From the NCBI RefSeq assembly GCF_008254045.1, contig NZ_CP042425.1, positions 3,348,001 through 3,412,000 of the forward strand: 64,000 nucleotides of DNA, read 5' to 3'. The number at the start of each line of letters is the position of its first letter. Position 1 is the first letter of the stretch. The stretch is from Limnoglobus roseus. Lineage in GTDB: Bacteria > Planctomycetota > Planctomycetia > Gemmatales > Gemmataceae. The position numbers and the translations under genes are program-made. Shown piece after piece: positions 1-8,683 of the stretch. A model generated the notes under the pieces. The model was not told the origin of the DNA. It saw only the letters and a list, made by a program, of their open reading frames with translations, and ran no database searches.

Positions 1-2
1 TC

Positions 3-191
3 GAGCCCCAGCCGTTCCTGCCGGACGGGTATCGAGAGCGGAACAAGGTGGAGCGGCTGTTCGGCAAGGCCAAGCAGTTCCGCCGGTTCGCCACCCGGTA
101 CGAGAAGCGGAAGACGATGTTCCTCGGTGTGGTCCATTTGGTGTTCGGCGTCCTGCGACTACGGCGACTCAGGAACATCAACACGGCCTAG
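3..191 (+). CDS. IS5-type transposase, C-terminal end (gene starts before the window)
   Basis: An open frame enters from the left edge and ends in TAG. Its 62 visible residues contain YRERNKVERLFGKAKQFRR and ATRYEK, the conserved C-terminal part of the DDE domain of IS5-type transposases, where the glutamate of NKVERLF is the third catalytic acid. Only this end is visible, so intactness and the left inverted repeat cannot be judged. No clear terminal inverted repeat is seen in the 40 bases between the stop and the next gene. Confidence 0.8.
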   Translation, partial: EPQPFLPDGYRERNKVERLFGKAKQFRRFATRYEKRKTMFLGVVHLVFGVLRLRRLRNINTA

Positions 192-231
192 TACCGGCTA
201 ATACCCCTGCCCCCAGCCGAGGTTTTCCAAC

Positions 232-1755
232 GTGCATAGCATTTTTGCTAGCGTACTTGGTGAGATCAACATTTCCACGCCAAATGCAGTTGCCGTTGGC
301 CGCCGCTGGCTGCCCGGCACCGGCGGCGCACTGGATGTTCGCACGCCCATCGACGGCTCACTGCTCGCGTCGTTCCCGCAGGCGACGCCGGCCGATCTAA
401 AGCCGCTCCTCGCCGCTGCGACTTCGGCGTTCCTCGAATGGCGGATGGTGCCCGCCCCCGTCCGCGGCGAGTTCGTTCGCCGCATCGGCGAGAAACTCCG
501 CGAGAAGAAGGACCAACTCGCCGCGGTCGTCAGTTGGGAGGCCGGCAAGATCACCCAGGAATCGCTCGGCGAAGTCCAAGAGATGATCGACATCTGCGAT
601 TTCGCCGTCGGCCTCAGCCGGCAACTGTACGGCCTGACCATCGCCAGCGAGCGGCCGCGGCACCGCCTCATGGAACAGTGGCACCCGCTCGGCCCGGTCG
701 GCGTCATCACGGCGTTCAACTTCCCCGTCGCGGTCTGGGCGTGGAACGCGATGCTCGGCCTCGTCTGCGGCGATCCGATCATCTGGAAGCCGTCACACAA
801 GACGCCGCTGTGCGCCCTGGCCACGCACGCCGTTGTGATGGACGTGCTGAAGGACATGCCCGACGTGCCCGACGGTGTGGTCAGCCTGATCGTCGGCGGC
901 AACGATGTCGGCGAAGCGCTCGCGGCCGCCCCGGAATTGCCGCTAATCTCCGCGACCGGCAGCACGCGCATGGGCCGGACCGTCGGGCAGGTGGTGGCCG
1001 CGCGGCTGGGCCGGTCGCTGCTGGAACTCGGCGGCAACAACGCGATGATCGTCGCCCCGACGGCCGACCTGGAACTGGCCGTCCGCTCGATCACGTTCGC
1101 TGCCGTCGGCACCTGTGGCCAGCGCTGCACCACCCTGCGGCGGCTGATCGTCCACGAGTCAATCGCCGCGACCCTGCTCGATCGCCTGAAGGCCGTCTAC
1201 GCGAAGCTGCCGATCGGCAACCCGCTGGAACCCGGCACCCTCGTCGGACCGCTCATCGACGAAGCCGCCTTCGAGGCGATGCAATCAGCCCTCGCGTCGG
1301 CCCGCCAATCGGGCGGAACCGTCACCGGCGGCGAGCGCGTCCTGCGGCCGGGGGGCTACGTTAGCCCGGCCCTCGTCGAGATCGCCGGGGACGCGCCAAT
1401 CGTGCGTGAGGAAACCTTCGCCCCGATCCTGTACGTGACGCCGTACCGCGACCTGTCTGACGCGATCGCGCTGCACAACGGCGTGCCACAGGGGTTGGCC
1501 TCCGCGATTCTAACGAACGACTTGCGCGAGGCGGAATTGTTCCTGTCGCCGGCCGGCTCCGACTGCGGCATTGCGAACGTGAACATCGGCACGAGCGGGG
1601 CCGAGATCGGCGGCGCGTTCGGTGGCGAGAAGGCCACCGGCGGCGGCCGCGAGTCCGGCTCCGACGCCTGGAAAGTGTACATGCGCCGCGCGACGAACAC
1701 GATCAACTACTCGCGCGACCTGCCGCTCGCCCAGGGCATCCGGTTTGAAGTGTGA
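232..1755 (+). CDS. ALDH7-type aldehyde dehydrogenase (aminoadipate-semialdehyde dehydrogenase-like)
   Basis: NAD-dependent aldehyde dehydrogenase of 507 residues, closest by eye to the ALDH7/antiquitin group that oxidises alpha-aminoadipate semialdehyde (piperideine-6-carboxylate) in lysine breakdown. The segment HPLGPVGVITAFNFPVAVWA with the oxyanion Asn (about 163), the Lys of WKPSHK (186), the general base Glu265 in LLELGGNN and the nucleophile Cys299 in GTCGQRCTT are all present. The C-terminal FGGEKATGGGRESGSDAW and INYSRDLPLAQGI are typical of ALDH7. The start is GTG. The gene stands alone, between a transposase remnant and the convergent cobA-hemD gene. Subfamily confidence is high; the exact substrate is inferred from the family. 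Confidence 0.9.
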   Translation: MHSIFASVLGEINISTPNAVAVGRRWLPGTGGALDVRTPIDGSLLASFPQATPADLKPLLAAATSAFLEWRMVPAPVRGEFVRRIGEKLREKKDQLAAVVSWEAGKITQESLGEVQEMIDICDFAVGLSRQLYGLTIASERPRHRLMEQWHPLGPVGVITAFNFPVAVWAWNAMLGLVCGDPIIWKPSHKTPLCALATHAVVMDVLKDMPDVPDGVVSLIVGGNDVGEALAAAPELPLISATGSTRMGRTVGQVVAARLGRSLLELGGNNAMIVAPTADLELAVRSITFAAVGTCGQRCTTLRRLIVHESIAATLLDRLKAVYAKLPIGNPLEPGTLVGPLIDEAAFEAMQSALASARQSGGTVTGGERVLRPGGYVSPALVEIAGDAPIVREETFAPILYVTPYRDLSDAIALHNGVPQGLASAILTNDLREAELFLSPAGSDCGIANVNIGTSGAEIGGAFGGEKATGGGRESGSDAWKVYMRRATNTINYSRDLPLAQGIRFEV

Positions 1756-1778
1756 GGGCAAACAGTCCGGCCGTGGGC

Positions 1779-3329
1779 TTAGTGGTCGTCCCCGCGCTCC
1801 TTCGTCAAGCGAATCAACTCCGCGATTAACCCGTCCGTTGTCGCCTCGGCGGCGACCGCGGCCGGGGCGAGGCCGAACTCGTCGAGGGCCGCGGCCGTCA
1901 GCGGGCTGATCGCCACCAGGCGAATTTCGCCGCGTTCGACTCGCCCGCGGATGGTGTCGTCGAACAGCTTCGCGAGCGCCCGGGCGATGTTCGGACTGGT
2001 GAGGGTGACGTACCGAATCTCGCCGCGCCGCAGGGCGTCGAAGACTTCGTGCTGCCCCTCGATCGCGTCGGCCTGTTCGTAGACGACGACCTCGCTGACG
2101 GTCGCGACCTTCGCCAATTGCTCGGCCAGCACCGGCCGGCCCTGTTTGCCGCGGGCGAGCAATACCCGCTTCCCTTGCACGTGCGGGCCGAGGTGTTCGG
2201 CGAGGTGTTCGGCCGAGAACTTCGCGGGCGGAACCAGATCGGGCTGAAGGTGGTACTCCTTCAAGGCCGCCGCCGTCTTCGGGCCGACAGTGGCGAACTT
2301 TACCTGCGCGAAGTCGCGCACGTCGCGGCCTTGCGCGAGATGGTGCTTGATGAGCGAATGCACGCCGTTCGCGCTACTGAACACCAGCCAGTCCCATTCG
2401 CCGTTACGAATCTGGGTCAGAGCCGTGTCCACCGCGGCGGGGTTTTCCGGTTCGCGAATCTCGACGGTCGGCAACTGATACGGGACCGCCCCGAGCACTT
2501 CGAGGCGGCGGATCATCGCCTCGGCTTGGTGGCGCGGCCGGGTGACGAGGACGCGCTGCCCGAACAGCGGCCGCTGCTGGAACCACGACTGTTCGACCCG
2601 GCGGCCGACGGCTTCGCCGATCAGAATGAGGCCGGGCGATTCCAGCCCGGCGTTGCGGCGGGCGTCGTCCAGGGTGCCGAGGGTGGCCGCGACCGTCCGC
2701 ATGTCGCCGGTGGAAACCCGCTCGACGATGGCGGCGGGCGATTCCGGGTCGCGGCCGTGCTTCACCAGTTGATCGACGAGCAACGGCAGGCGGGCGATGC
2801 CCATGTAGATCGCCAGCGTGCCGGGGAACTGCGCGAGAGCCTTCCAGTCGAGGCGGTTGCCGGGCTTCGTCGGGAGTTCGTGCCCGGTGACGAGGGCGAC
2901 GGCACTGGAATAGTTCCTGTGCGTCAACGGCAGATCGAGGAACGCCGCCGCCGCGAGGGCGGCCGTCACGCCGGGGACGATCTCGTAGGGGATGCCGGCG
3001 GCCCGCAACGTCTCGGCTTCTTCGCCGCCGCGGCCGAAGATGAGCGGGTCGCCGCCCTTGAGCCGCACGACGCGCTTGCCGGCCCGCGCGTTGTCGATCA
3101 GCATGTTGTGGATGTGCGGGTACTTGTCCGGGTGGTTGCCGGGCAGTTCGCGGACGCAGACCGTCTCGGCCTTCGGGTTGGCGAAGTCGAGCAACCGGCG
3201 CGGCACAAGTTGGTCGTAGATGACGATGTCGGCCGACGCGAGCAGTTCGACCGCCCGCAGGGTCAACAGCCCCGGCGCGCCGGGGCCGGCTCCAACAAGG
3301 AAAACGCGGGGTTCGTGAGTCTCGGACAT
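1779..3329 (-). CDS. cobA/hemD: Fused uroporphyrinogen-III C-methyltransferase / uroporphyrinogen-III synthase
   Basis: A 516-residue two-domain enzyme. The first 250 or so residues are a SAM-dependent uroporphyrinogen-III methyltransferase, with the glycine-rich FLVGAGPGAPGLLTLRA near residue 10, VRLKGGDPLIFGRGGEE and EIVPGVTAALAA. From about residue 257 (GQRVLVTRPRHQAEAM) to the end is a HemD-type uroporphyrinogen-III synthase with its two-lobed pattern, including FSSANGVHSL and LTSPNIARAL. The fusion couples formation of uroporphyrinogen III to its methylation to precorrin-2, the branch point to sirohaem and cobalamin. Such fusions are known in several phyla. It lies 46 bases upstream of the convergently oriented tatC end, on the same strand as tatC. 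Confidence 0.93.
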   Translation of the reverse strand: MSETHEPRVFLVGAGPGAPGLLTLRAVELLASADIVIYDQLVPRRLLDFANPKAETVCVRELPGNHPDKYPHIHNMLIDNARAGKRVVRLKGGDPLIFGRGGEEAETLRAAGIPYEIVPGVTAALAAAAFLDLPLTHRNYSSAVALVTGHELPTKPGNRLDWKALAQFPGTLAIYMGIARLPLLVDQLVKHGRDPESPAAIVERVSTGDMRTVAATLGTLDDARRNAGLESPGLILIGEAVGRRVEQSWFQQRPLFGQRVLVTRPRHQAEAMIRRLEVLGAVPYQLPTVEIREPENPAAVDTALTQIRNGEWDWLVFSSANGVHSLIKHHLAQGRDVRDFAQVKFATVGPKTAAALKEYHLQPDLVPPAKFSAEHLAEHLGPHVQGKRVLLARGKQGRPVLAEQLAKVATVSEVVVYEQADAIEGQHEVFDALRRGEIRYVTLTSPNIARALAKLFDDTIRGRVERGEIRLVAISPLTAAALDEFGLAPAAVAAEATTDGLIAELIRLTKERGDDH

Positions 3330-3375
3330 ACAGGTATGATACGCCCGCCGCGGTGAACGGCGGGCGGCCGTCGCG

Positions 3376-4524
3376 TCAGACCGCGATCTCGGCCTCTTCC
3401 GGTTCGTACTCCGCCTCGGCCGGCGGGAAGATGCGGCAGATCGCCACGCCGAGCATGTACAGGCCGAACATCGGCACGAACAGGTACAGCATCGTCACGG
3501 CGTCCGGCGTCGGGGTAATCACGGCCGCGAAGATCGCCAGCACCAGCACCGCGTACCGCCACTTCGCCCAGTAGTCTTCCCACGAAAACATGCCGAGGCG
3601 GTTGAAAAAGAACATCACCAGCGGTGTCTGGAACGACGCGCCGAACACCAGCGGCAAGATAATCGCGAAGCTGAGCCACTCGTTCAGCCGCAGGTCGGGG
3701 TCGGTGTCGATCCAGTTGTTGAACGCGAGCAGCGCCTTGACCGCCCCCGGCAGCACGATGAACTGACACAACAGGATGCCGGTGAGGAACAAGCCGATGC
3801 TGAACGGCAGGTAGCGGTAGACATAGGCCCGTTCGTTCGGGTACATGCCGGCCGCGACGAACGCCCAGATTTGGAAGAAGATCCACGGGCTCGCCACCAC
3901 GAAACTGCTCAGCAGGGACACCTTGAAGTACACGATGAGCGATTCTTGCGCGCTCAGCGTCTTGAGGTACCGTTTGCTCGCGAGTAAGCCTTCCCCTTCT
4001 GTTGTGAGGGCGGTGATGTGCGCCGGGTAGACCTGGATCGTGACCGGGATTTGCGTGAGCGTTTTGTCTTTCGGCTCGGCTCCGAATACGCTCTTGAACG
4101 GCTCCACCGGGATCAGAATGGGCAGCTCACGCGGCGCGGCGCGAAGTTTCAGTTGTTCTCCCTCCGTCAGTGCGGTCAACGCGCCGTCATAATCGGCCAA
4201 TTTCTTGCGAATCCGCTCGACTTCCTCGGGGGGGGTCGGTTCCGTCGGCAACTTCGCCCGATCGTCGAGCACCTTCATGGCGTAGAAGTCTCGCGTCTGC
4301 GATTCGACGGGGTCCACGATCATCTTCATGACCGGCCGGCCGATGCCGAGCTGCGGGATGCCGGCTTGCACGCCGATGTAATCGAGGACCAGCCCGATCA
4401 TCAGGACGAAGACCAACCCCTTGACTGCGGCGAGCAGGCGGGTGCGGAGTTCTTCGATGTGGTCGCCGAAGGACATCCGGCTGTCTTTGAAAATGTCGTC
4501 GTCATCGTGGGAAGGTCGGGGCAT
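3376..4524 (-). CDS. tatC: Sec-independent translocase TatC with a large periplasmic insertion
   Basis: Inner-membrane core subunit of the twin-arginine translocase. The N-terminal signature MSFGDHIEELRTRLL (residues 17-31) precedes TM1 (about 36-54). The later segments SLLSSFVVASPWIFFQIWAF and the following four hydrophobic helices match the rest of TatC. The protein is 382 residues against about 250 usually. The excess is an insertion of roughly 150 residues in the first periplasmic loop (about 55-200), rich in charged and proline residues, where E. coli TatC has about 35. The C-terminus is acidic. The substrate side is represented in this window by the Tat-signal DUF3500 protein. No TatA gene is visible nearby. 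Confidence 0.93.
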   Translation of the reverse strand: MPRPSHDDDDIFKDSRMSFGDHIEELRTRLLAAVKGLVFVLMIGLVLDYIGVQAGIPQLGIGRPVMKMIVDPVESQTRDFYAMKVLDDRAKLPTEPTPPEEVERIRKKLADYDGALTALTEGEQLKLRAAPRELPILIPVEPFKSVFGAEPKDKTLTQIPVTIQVYPAHITALTTEGEGLLASKRYLKTLSAQESLIVYFKVSLLSSFVVASPWIFFQIWAFVAAGMYPNERAYVYRYLPFSIGLFLTGILLCQFIVLPGAVKALLAFNNWIDTDPDLRLNEWLSFAIILPLVFGASFQTPLVMFFFNRLGMFSWEDYWAKWRYAVLVLAIFAAVITPTPDAVTMLYLFVPMFGLYMLGVAICRIFPPAEAEYEPEEAEIAV

Positions 4525-4772
4525 GGAGGCGCTCTCCGCAGTTTGCGGGAACCAACCACGCGGCGAAGGTGCTCAACAGGTTGGAGAAACAGTTGGCGGG
4601 ACACGCATAATATAGGACGTCGGGCCGGCGGTTCCAAGTTCGCCGGTCGGTTCGATCTTGCGGGCGATCGCCGTGGGGCCGGCACTTCCGGCACAGGTTC
4701 TGCGGAATCGAGGCGGGAGTTCGGTCGATACCGGATGGGAAGGATTCGATCCGCTGCCGAAGGAGTTGCGAC

Positions 4773-4997
4773 ATGATTCGCCGCGTGCTGCCGTTACTCG
4801 TCCTGTCCGCGTCCCTCGCCGGGTGCAAACAAGTCGCCGGACCGTTGGAAGCCCGCAACAAGCCGCGGGCCGACGCCCCGGGGCTGAGCATCGAAGACCA
4901 AGAGCGCCGCGGCCGTGACAAATACGTCACGTTCGAAGACGACCCCCGCATCGCTCCTCCAAGTGGCATCAGCCGGCCGGGACCGACGGGGCGGTGA
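4773..4997 (+). CDS. Small lipoprotein, function unknown
   Basis: A 74-residue protein with a lipoprotein signal peptide: positive MIRR, a hydrophobic stretch, and the lipobox LAGC with Cys18 as the likely lipidated residue. The mature part is polar and proline-rich with no recognisable domain. The start is well supported by AGGAG ending eight bases before the ATG. The 248 bases between it and the tatC start contain an AT-rich patch around 4610, but no convincing promoter pair. It ends 59 bases before the oxidoreductase gene and could be cotranscribed with it. Confidence 0.7.
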   Translation: MIRRVLPLLVLSASLAGCKQVAGPLEARNKPRADAPGLSIEDQERRGRDKYVTFEDDPRIAPPSGISRPGPTGR

Positions 4998-5056
4998 GTG
5001 CCGACGACGGCCTGTCGCCTCATACAATCTCCGTCACCCAGCACGGAGACCTCCCT

Positions 5057-6109
5057 ATGTCGCTCGGCTTCGTCATCGTCGGCTGTGGCATGATCGCCCG
5101 CTTCCACGCTCGCGCGTTGGCCGAGGTCCCCGGCACTCGAATCGCCGCCCTTGTCTCCCGCACGAAGGCCAACGGCGAGACGATGCTCGCCGAGTTGAAG
5201 CACGCCCCGGTGCCGATCGTTGCGACCGTCGAAGAGGCGGTGAAGTTGCCCGGCGTGGACGCCGTCATCATCACGACCCCGAGCGGGGCACACCTCGAAC
5301 CGGCCGTCACCGCCGCCGCCGCCGGCAAGCACGTTGTCGTCGAGAAGCCGCTGGAAATCACCGAGGAGCGGTGCGACCGCATCACGGAAGCCTGCGACAA
5401 GCACGGCGTGAAACTCTGCACGATCTTCCCGTCGCGGTTTGCCGATTCGAGCGTGGCGCTGAAGGACGCCGTGGCCGCCAACCGCTTCGGCCGACTGACG
5501 CTCGGCGAGACGACGTGCAAGTGGTGGCGGTCGCAGGCGTACTACGACGACGGCGGCTGGAAGGGCACGCAAGCCCTCGACGGCGGCGGCGCACTCATGA
5601 ACCAGGCCATCCACAGCGTCGATCTCTTGCTCTGGATGATGGGCGACGCCGCCAGCGTGGTCGGCTTCACGGCCACCCTCGCCCACGAGCGGATCGAAGT
5701 GGAAGACACGGCCGTGGCCGCGATCCGCTTCAAGAGCGGTGCCCTCGGTATCATTCAGGCCACGACGAGCGTCCACCCCGGCTACCCGAAGACTATCGCC
5801 ATCCACGGCGACAAGGGCAGCGCCGTGATCGAGCAGGAGGACGTGCTGCGGTGGGACTTCTCGCCGCCACTCCCGGCCGACGCCGAGGTGAAAGAGCGAT
5901 TTGCCGCGAAGGTGGGCGCGAGCGGCGGCGCGGCCGACCCGAAGGCGATCAGCCACGAGGGGCACCGCCGCCAGCTCGCCGACTTCGTGGCCGCGATCCG
6001 CGACAACCGCCCGCCGGCCGTGGACGGGCGTGAAGGCCGCAGGGCCGTGGCGCTGATCCGCGCGATCTACGAGAGCAACCGTACGGGACGGGCGGTGGGG
6101 GTGGGGTAA
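5057..6109 (+). CDS. Gfo/Idh/MocA-family NAD(P)-dependent oxidoreductase
   Basis: A 350-residue dehydrogenase with an N-terminal Rossmann fold (GFVIVGCGMIARFHARAL, residues 4-21) and the family's C-terminal alpha/beta substrate domain. The motif VVEKPLEIT (about 95-103) contains the EKP lysine typical of the family, and GGGALMNQAIHSVDLLLW includes the conserved catalytic-region histidine. These enzymes oxidise or reduce sugars, inositols or related polyols; the substrate cannot be read from sequence. The ATG at 5057 was chosen because GGAG lies eight bases upstream and the Rossmann motif starts at residue 4; an in-frame start 63 bases upstream would add an unstructured leader. Confidence 0.92.
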   Translation: MSLGFVIVGCGMIARFHARALAEVPGTRIAALVSRTKANGETMLAELKHAPVPIVATVEEAVKLPGVDAVIITTPSGAHLEPAVTAAAAGKHVVVEKPLEITEERCDRITEACDKHGVKLCTIFPSRFADSSVALKDAVAANRFGRLTLGETTCKWWRSQAYYDDGGWKGTQALDGGGALMNQAIHSVDLLLWMMGDAASVVGFTATLAHERIEVEDTAVAAIRFKSGALGIIQATTSVHPGYPKTIAIHGDKGSAVIEQEDVLRWDFSPPLPADAEVKERFAAKVGASGGAADPKAISHEGHRRQLADFVAAIRDNRPPAVDGREGRRAVALIRAIYESNRTGRAVGVG

Positions 6110-6127
6110 CGAGGGGAACTCTGCCCC

Positions 6128-6152
6128 GAGGCGGCGGTTCGTCCGCCGCCTC
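6128..6152. terminator. Hairpin between convergent genes
   Basis: A perfect 10-bp stem with a TTCGT loop lies between the ends of the convergent oxidoreductase and DUF3500 genes. There is no T-tract on either side, so it may be a weak bidirectional terminator or an mRNA 3'-end stabiliser. Confidence 0.5.
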
Positions 6153-6169
6153 AAGGGCAAGAAGTAGAC

Positions 6170-7186
6170 TCACGCCAGCTTCGCGATGTTCACGTAGGTG
6201 TGGACGTGCGGCAGGACGCGGAAGTTCCAGACGAAGCCGGGGCCTTCCAGTCGCCAGAAGTGCCACTGCTTGGAGTCGCCGAACTCCTCGAAGTAGAACG
6301 CCAGGTAAATCTTGTCCAGGCCGCCGGTGGCTTTCAGAATGTCCATCACCTCGTCGGCGTCTTCCTTGCGGAACGGCGAGAGCAACTCCCGCATCGTCGC
6401 TTCCACCAACGCCTTCTGGTCCTTCGACAGTTCCGAGATGTGCAGGCCGGGGAACTTCTTGCGGAACTCGATCGACTTCATCAGCTCGCCCGGCGTGCCG
6501 TCGATGCATGCGGCCTTCCGCTGCTTCTCGTCGAGCGCGTCGTAGACCGCCTTCACCGCCTTCGTCTGGTAAAAGAAGATGTTCTCGTCGCTCCAGCCGT
6601 CCGGCGTGTGGCCGTAGTACATCGGGCCGCCGAACGCGGTGTCCGGCTCCGAGTTGCCGTCGCACCGGATCGTCAGGTGGTGGCCGGAGAAGACGAGCGA
6701 GAACTGGTGCTTGTCCGTCGGGTCGCCGAAGATGTGCGCGCCGATGTTCGTGAACGACCCGCTCGCGTCGAAGTTCCCGCCGCGGCTGAGCCGCTTGTAG
6801 CCGTCGCCTTCCGCACAGATGCCGCGGAAGATCTTGTCGAGCAGTTCTTGTTGCGACTTCGTGTAGTGGGCCGCGATCTTCTGGTTCTGGATGGCGGCGT
6901 TGTACATGCCCGACCGCGTCGGCAGGCCCTTGCCGTCCTTCTGCCCGTGGTTCCACGGCAGATTCACGATCTTCTTTTGGTCTGCGCTCAGGGTAGCGAA
7001 CAGTTCGCGGACGAGGTCTTCGGCCGGTTTCACCTTCGCGTCAGCCCGTGCGGAACCACCGAGGGCAAAGGCGGCTGCGGCCCCGCCGACGGTGCGGAGG
7101 AAGCCTCGACGGTGGACGGGCGGCACGGTGATGGCGGGGAAGGTGCCGTCGCACTCGGGGCAGTTGCGTTCGTCGCGTGGCGTCAT
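6170..7186 (-). CDS. DUF3500-family protein with twin-arginine signal
   Basis: A 338-residue protein predicted to be exported folded by the Tat system: HRRGFLRTVG around residue 27 is followed by an alanine-rich hydrophobic stretch ending in ARA. The mature part matches my recollection of DUF3500, including the conserved FSLVFSGHHLTIRCDGNS segment and the preceding GPT-like loop. The function of DUF3500 is unknown to me; it is common in Planctomycetes, often near other exported enzymes. Upstream, a Cys pair in NCPECDG precedes the signal. The gene is convergent with the oxidoreductase and divergent from the methyltransferase. Confidence 0.8.
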   Translation of the reverse strand: MTPRDERNCPECDGTFPAITVPPVHRRGFLRTVGGAAAAFALGGSARADAKVKPAEDLVRELFATLSADQKKIVNLPWNHGQKDGKGLPTRSGMYNAAIQNQKIAAHYTKSQQELLDKIFRGICAEGDGYKRLSRGGNFDASGSFTNIGAHIFGDPTDKHQFSLVFSGHHLTIRCDGNSEPDTAFGGPMYYGHTPDGWSDENIFFYQTKAVKAVYDALDEKQRKAACIDGTPGELMKSIEFRKKFPGLHISELSKDQKALVEATMRELLSPFRKEDADEVMDILKATGGLDKIYLAFYFEEFGDSKQWHFWRLEGPGFVWNFRVLPHVHTYVNIAKLA

Positions 7187-7349
7187 GGCCGACTCCTGAC
7201 TGGAAGGGAAAGGGAAGGGGCGGGTGGGCTGGTACTCACCCCCGATGATACCGGCGCGAAATGAGAAGTGATAGAGAGTTGTTCCACAAACCCGCGTTGA
7301 CGCCCTCCGGCACCCTCGCTATCCCCGCGGGCATTGGGGGAAGGGGTTC

Positions 7350-8234
7350 ATGGTTGTCTCACTGTCTCAAATCGCGCGGCAGTTGCTGCGCCGCGTGCCG
7401 CCGTTCCGTCGCGCGCAGGGGCCGCCCCCGCCGTTGCCGAGCGGGGCCGTCATCGATCCGGCCTTCGCGGGGCGGAAGCGGGCGAAGTTGGACCGCATCC
7501 GACCGCTGTTGCGGGACGATTTGCCGCACGGCGAGACGGAGACCTTCTACGACTTTCTGAGTGACGACCTGCGGACGCAGTTCCACATCACCGACACCGA
7601 CAACGTCAGCGCGAACAACTACGACGACCACGCCGCCCGGATGATCGAGATTCACTCCGGCGGGTTCGTCCTGGACTGCGGGGCGGGCTTGCGGCCGGTG
7701 TACTACGACAACGTGGTGAACTTCGACATCTGCCCGTACCCGACGACCGACGTTCGCGGCGTCGGCGAGCGGCTGCCGTTCAAGGACGGCGTGTTTCAGG
7801 CGGTGTTCTCGTTCGCGGTGCTGGAACACGTCCGCGACCCGTTCGCCTGTGCGAAGGAGATCATGCGGGTGCTGGTCCCCGGCGGCCGGCTGTACTGCGT
7901 GGTGCCGTTCCTGCAACCGCTGCACGGGTACCCGCACCACTACTTCAACATGTCGCACGAAGGTCTGCGGAGCCTGTTCGAAGACGGCATGGAGATCAAG
8001 CGCCAGGAAGTGCCGCCGAGCGGCCAGCCGATCTGGACGCTGACATGGCTGTTGCGCCGCTGGGCGGCCCAACTGCCGGAATCGGCGCGGCGCGAACTTC
8101 TGAGCCACAAAGTCGGCGACTTGCTGGCCGACCCACGCGAGTATCTCGACCGCTCGTTCGTCCGCGACCTGCCGCTGGAGGCGCAGATGGAACTGGCGTC
8201 CACGACGGCACTGTTCGCGGAGAAGCCGGAGTGA
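7350..8234 (+). CDS. Class I SAM-dependent methyltransferase
   Basis: A 294-residue protein whose central part is a Methyltransf_11-type domain: VLDCGAGLRP (motif I, around residue 108), VNFDICPYPTTDVRG (motif II region with the acidic residue), LPFKDGVFQAVFSFAVLEHV (motif IV) and VLVPGGRLYCVVPF (motif VI). The N-terminal 90 residues are basic and then polar and may help substrate binding. A substrate cannot be assigned. Proteins of this type in planctomycetes often sit in glycan or lipid gene clusters, but the neighbours here give no such context. Confidence 0.85.
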   Translation: MVVSLSQIARQLLRRVPPFRRAQGPPPPLPSGAVIDPAFAGRKRAKLDRIRPLLRDDLPHGETETFYDFLSDDLRTQFHITDTDNVSANNYDDHAARMIEIHSGGFVLDCGAGLRPVYYDNVVNFDICPYPTTDVRGVGERLPFKDGVFQAVFSFAVLEHVRDPFACAKEIMRVLVPGGRLYCVVPFLQPLHGYPHHYFNMSHEGLRSLFEDGMEIKRQEVPPSGQPIWTLTWLLRRWAAQLPESARRELLSHKVGDLLADPREYLDRSFVRDLPLEAQMELASTTALFAEKPE

Positions 8235-8252
8235 CCGGAGCGTCGTCGGCCG

Positions 8253-8681
8253 TCAACTACTCTTGACTCGCTCCGCATCGAAGTAATCCATCGGCCCCTT
8301 GCCGGTCGCCCACTTGTGCATCAAATCGGCAAGGTTGTCGGCGACGCGAAGGGCAACCTCGCGGAGCGGCTTCTCGCGCATCGTCTCGTGGCAAACGAAC
8401 CACACAGACCCGACATCGGTCGAACCATCGACGGCAATCAGGTCGCCGTTCGGACACGAGCCGACGATGAGGAATCCGTGGGCCTTGGGAGACACGCCGA
8501 GGGGGTCGTCCTCCGTCAGCGTCACGATGCTCCCCAAGTTGTAGATTGGCGGGGGAGGCTCCCACGCTTCGGACGCGGCCTTCATCTCTTCCGGCGTGGC
8601 CGCGAGCCGAAGGAGTTCCATGCCCCGGTCGCGTGGAAGCCCCCGGTCGTTCACCCACGTCAGGAATTGCTCTTCAGTCAT
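8253..8681 (-). CDS. Small conserved protein, possibly SUKH/SMI1-KNR4-like
   Basis: A 142-residue acidic protein. The central part (HGFLIVGSCPNGDLIAVDG, then GSVWFVCHETM) resembles the strands of SMI1/KNR4 (SUKH) proteins, in which a similar NGD-hydrophobic-D pattern is common; this is a low-level resemblance only. The ATG at 8681 lies two bases after the stop of the MoxR-like gene, so the two are almost certainly cotranscribed and translationally coupled. SUKH proteins elsewhere serve as immunity or adaptor proteins; nothing here shows a toxin partner. Confidence 0.6.
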   Translation of the reverse strand: MTEEQFLTWVNDRGLPRDRGMELLRLAATPEEMKAASEAWEPPPPIYNLGSIVTLTEDDPLGVSPKAHGFLIVGSCPNGDLIAVDGSTDVGSVWFVCHETMREKPLREVALRVADNLADLMHKWATGKGPMDYFDAERVKSS

Positions 8682-8683
8682 GT

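Noticed and set aside
198..1133. Long open frame opposite the aldehyde dehydrogenase, and similar frames opposite many genes
   Set aside because: High-GC codon bias produces long antisense frames; they encode Arg/Ala/Pro-rich sequence without motifs, while the sense frames hold complete families.
4580..4625. Promoter for tatC or the lipoprotein gene in the AT-rich patch
   Set aside because: A TATAAT-like sequence is present on both strands, but no -35 at proper spacing could be found.
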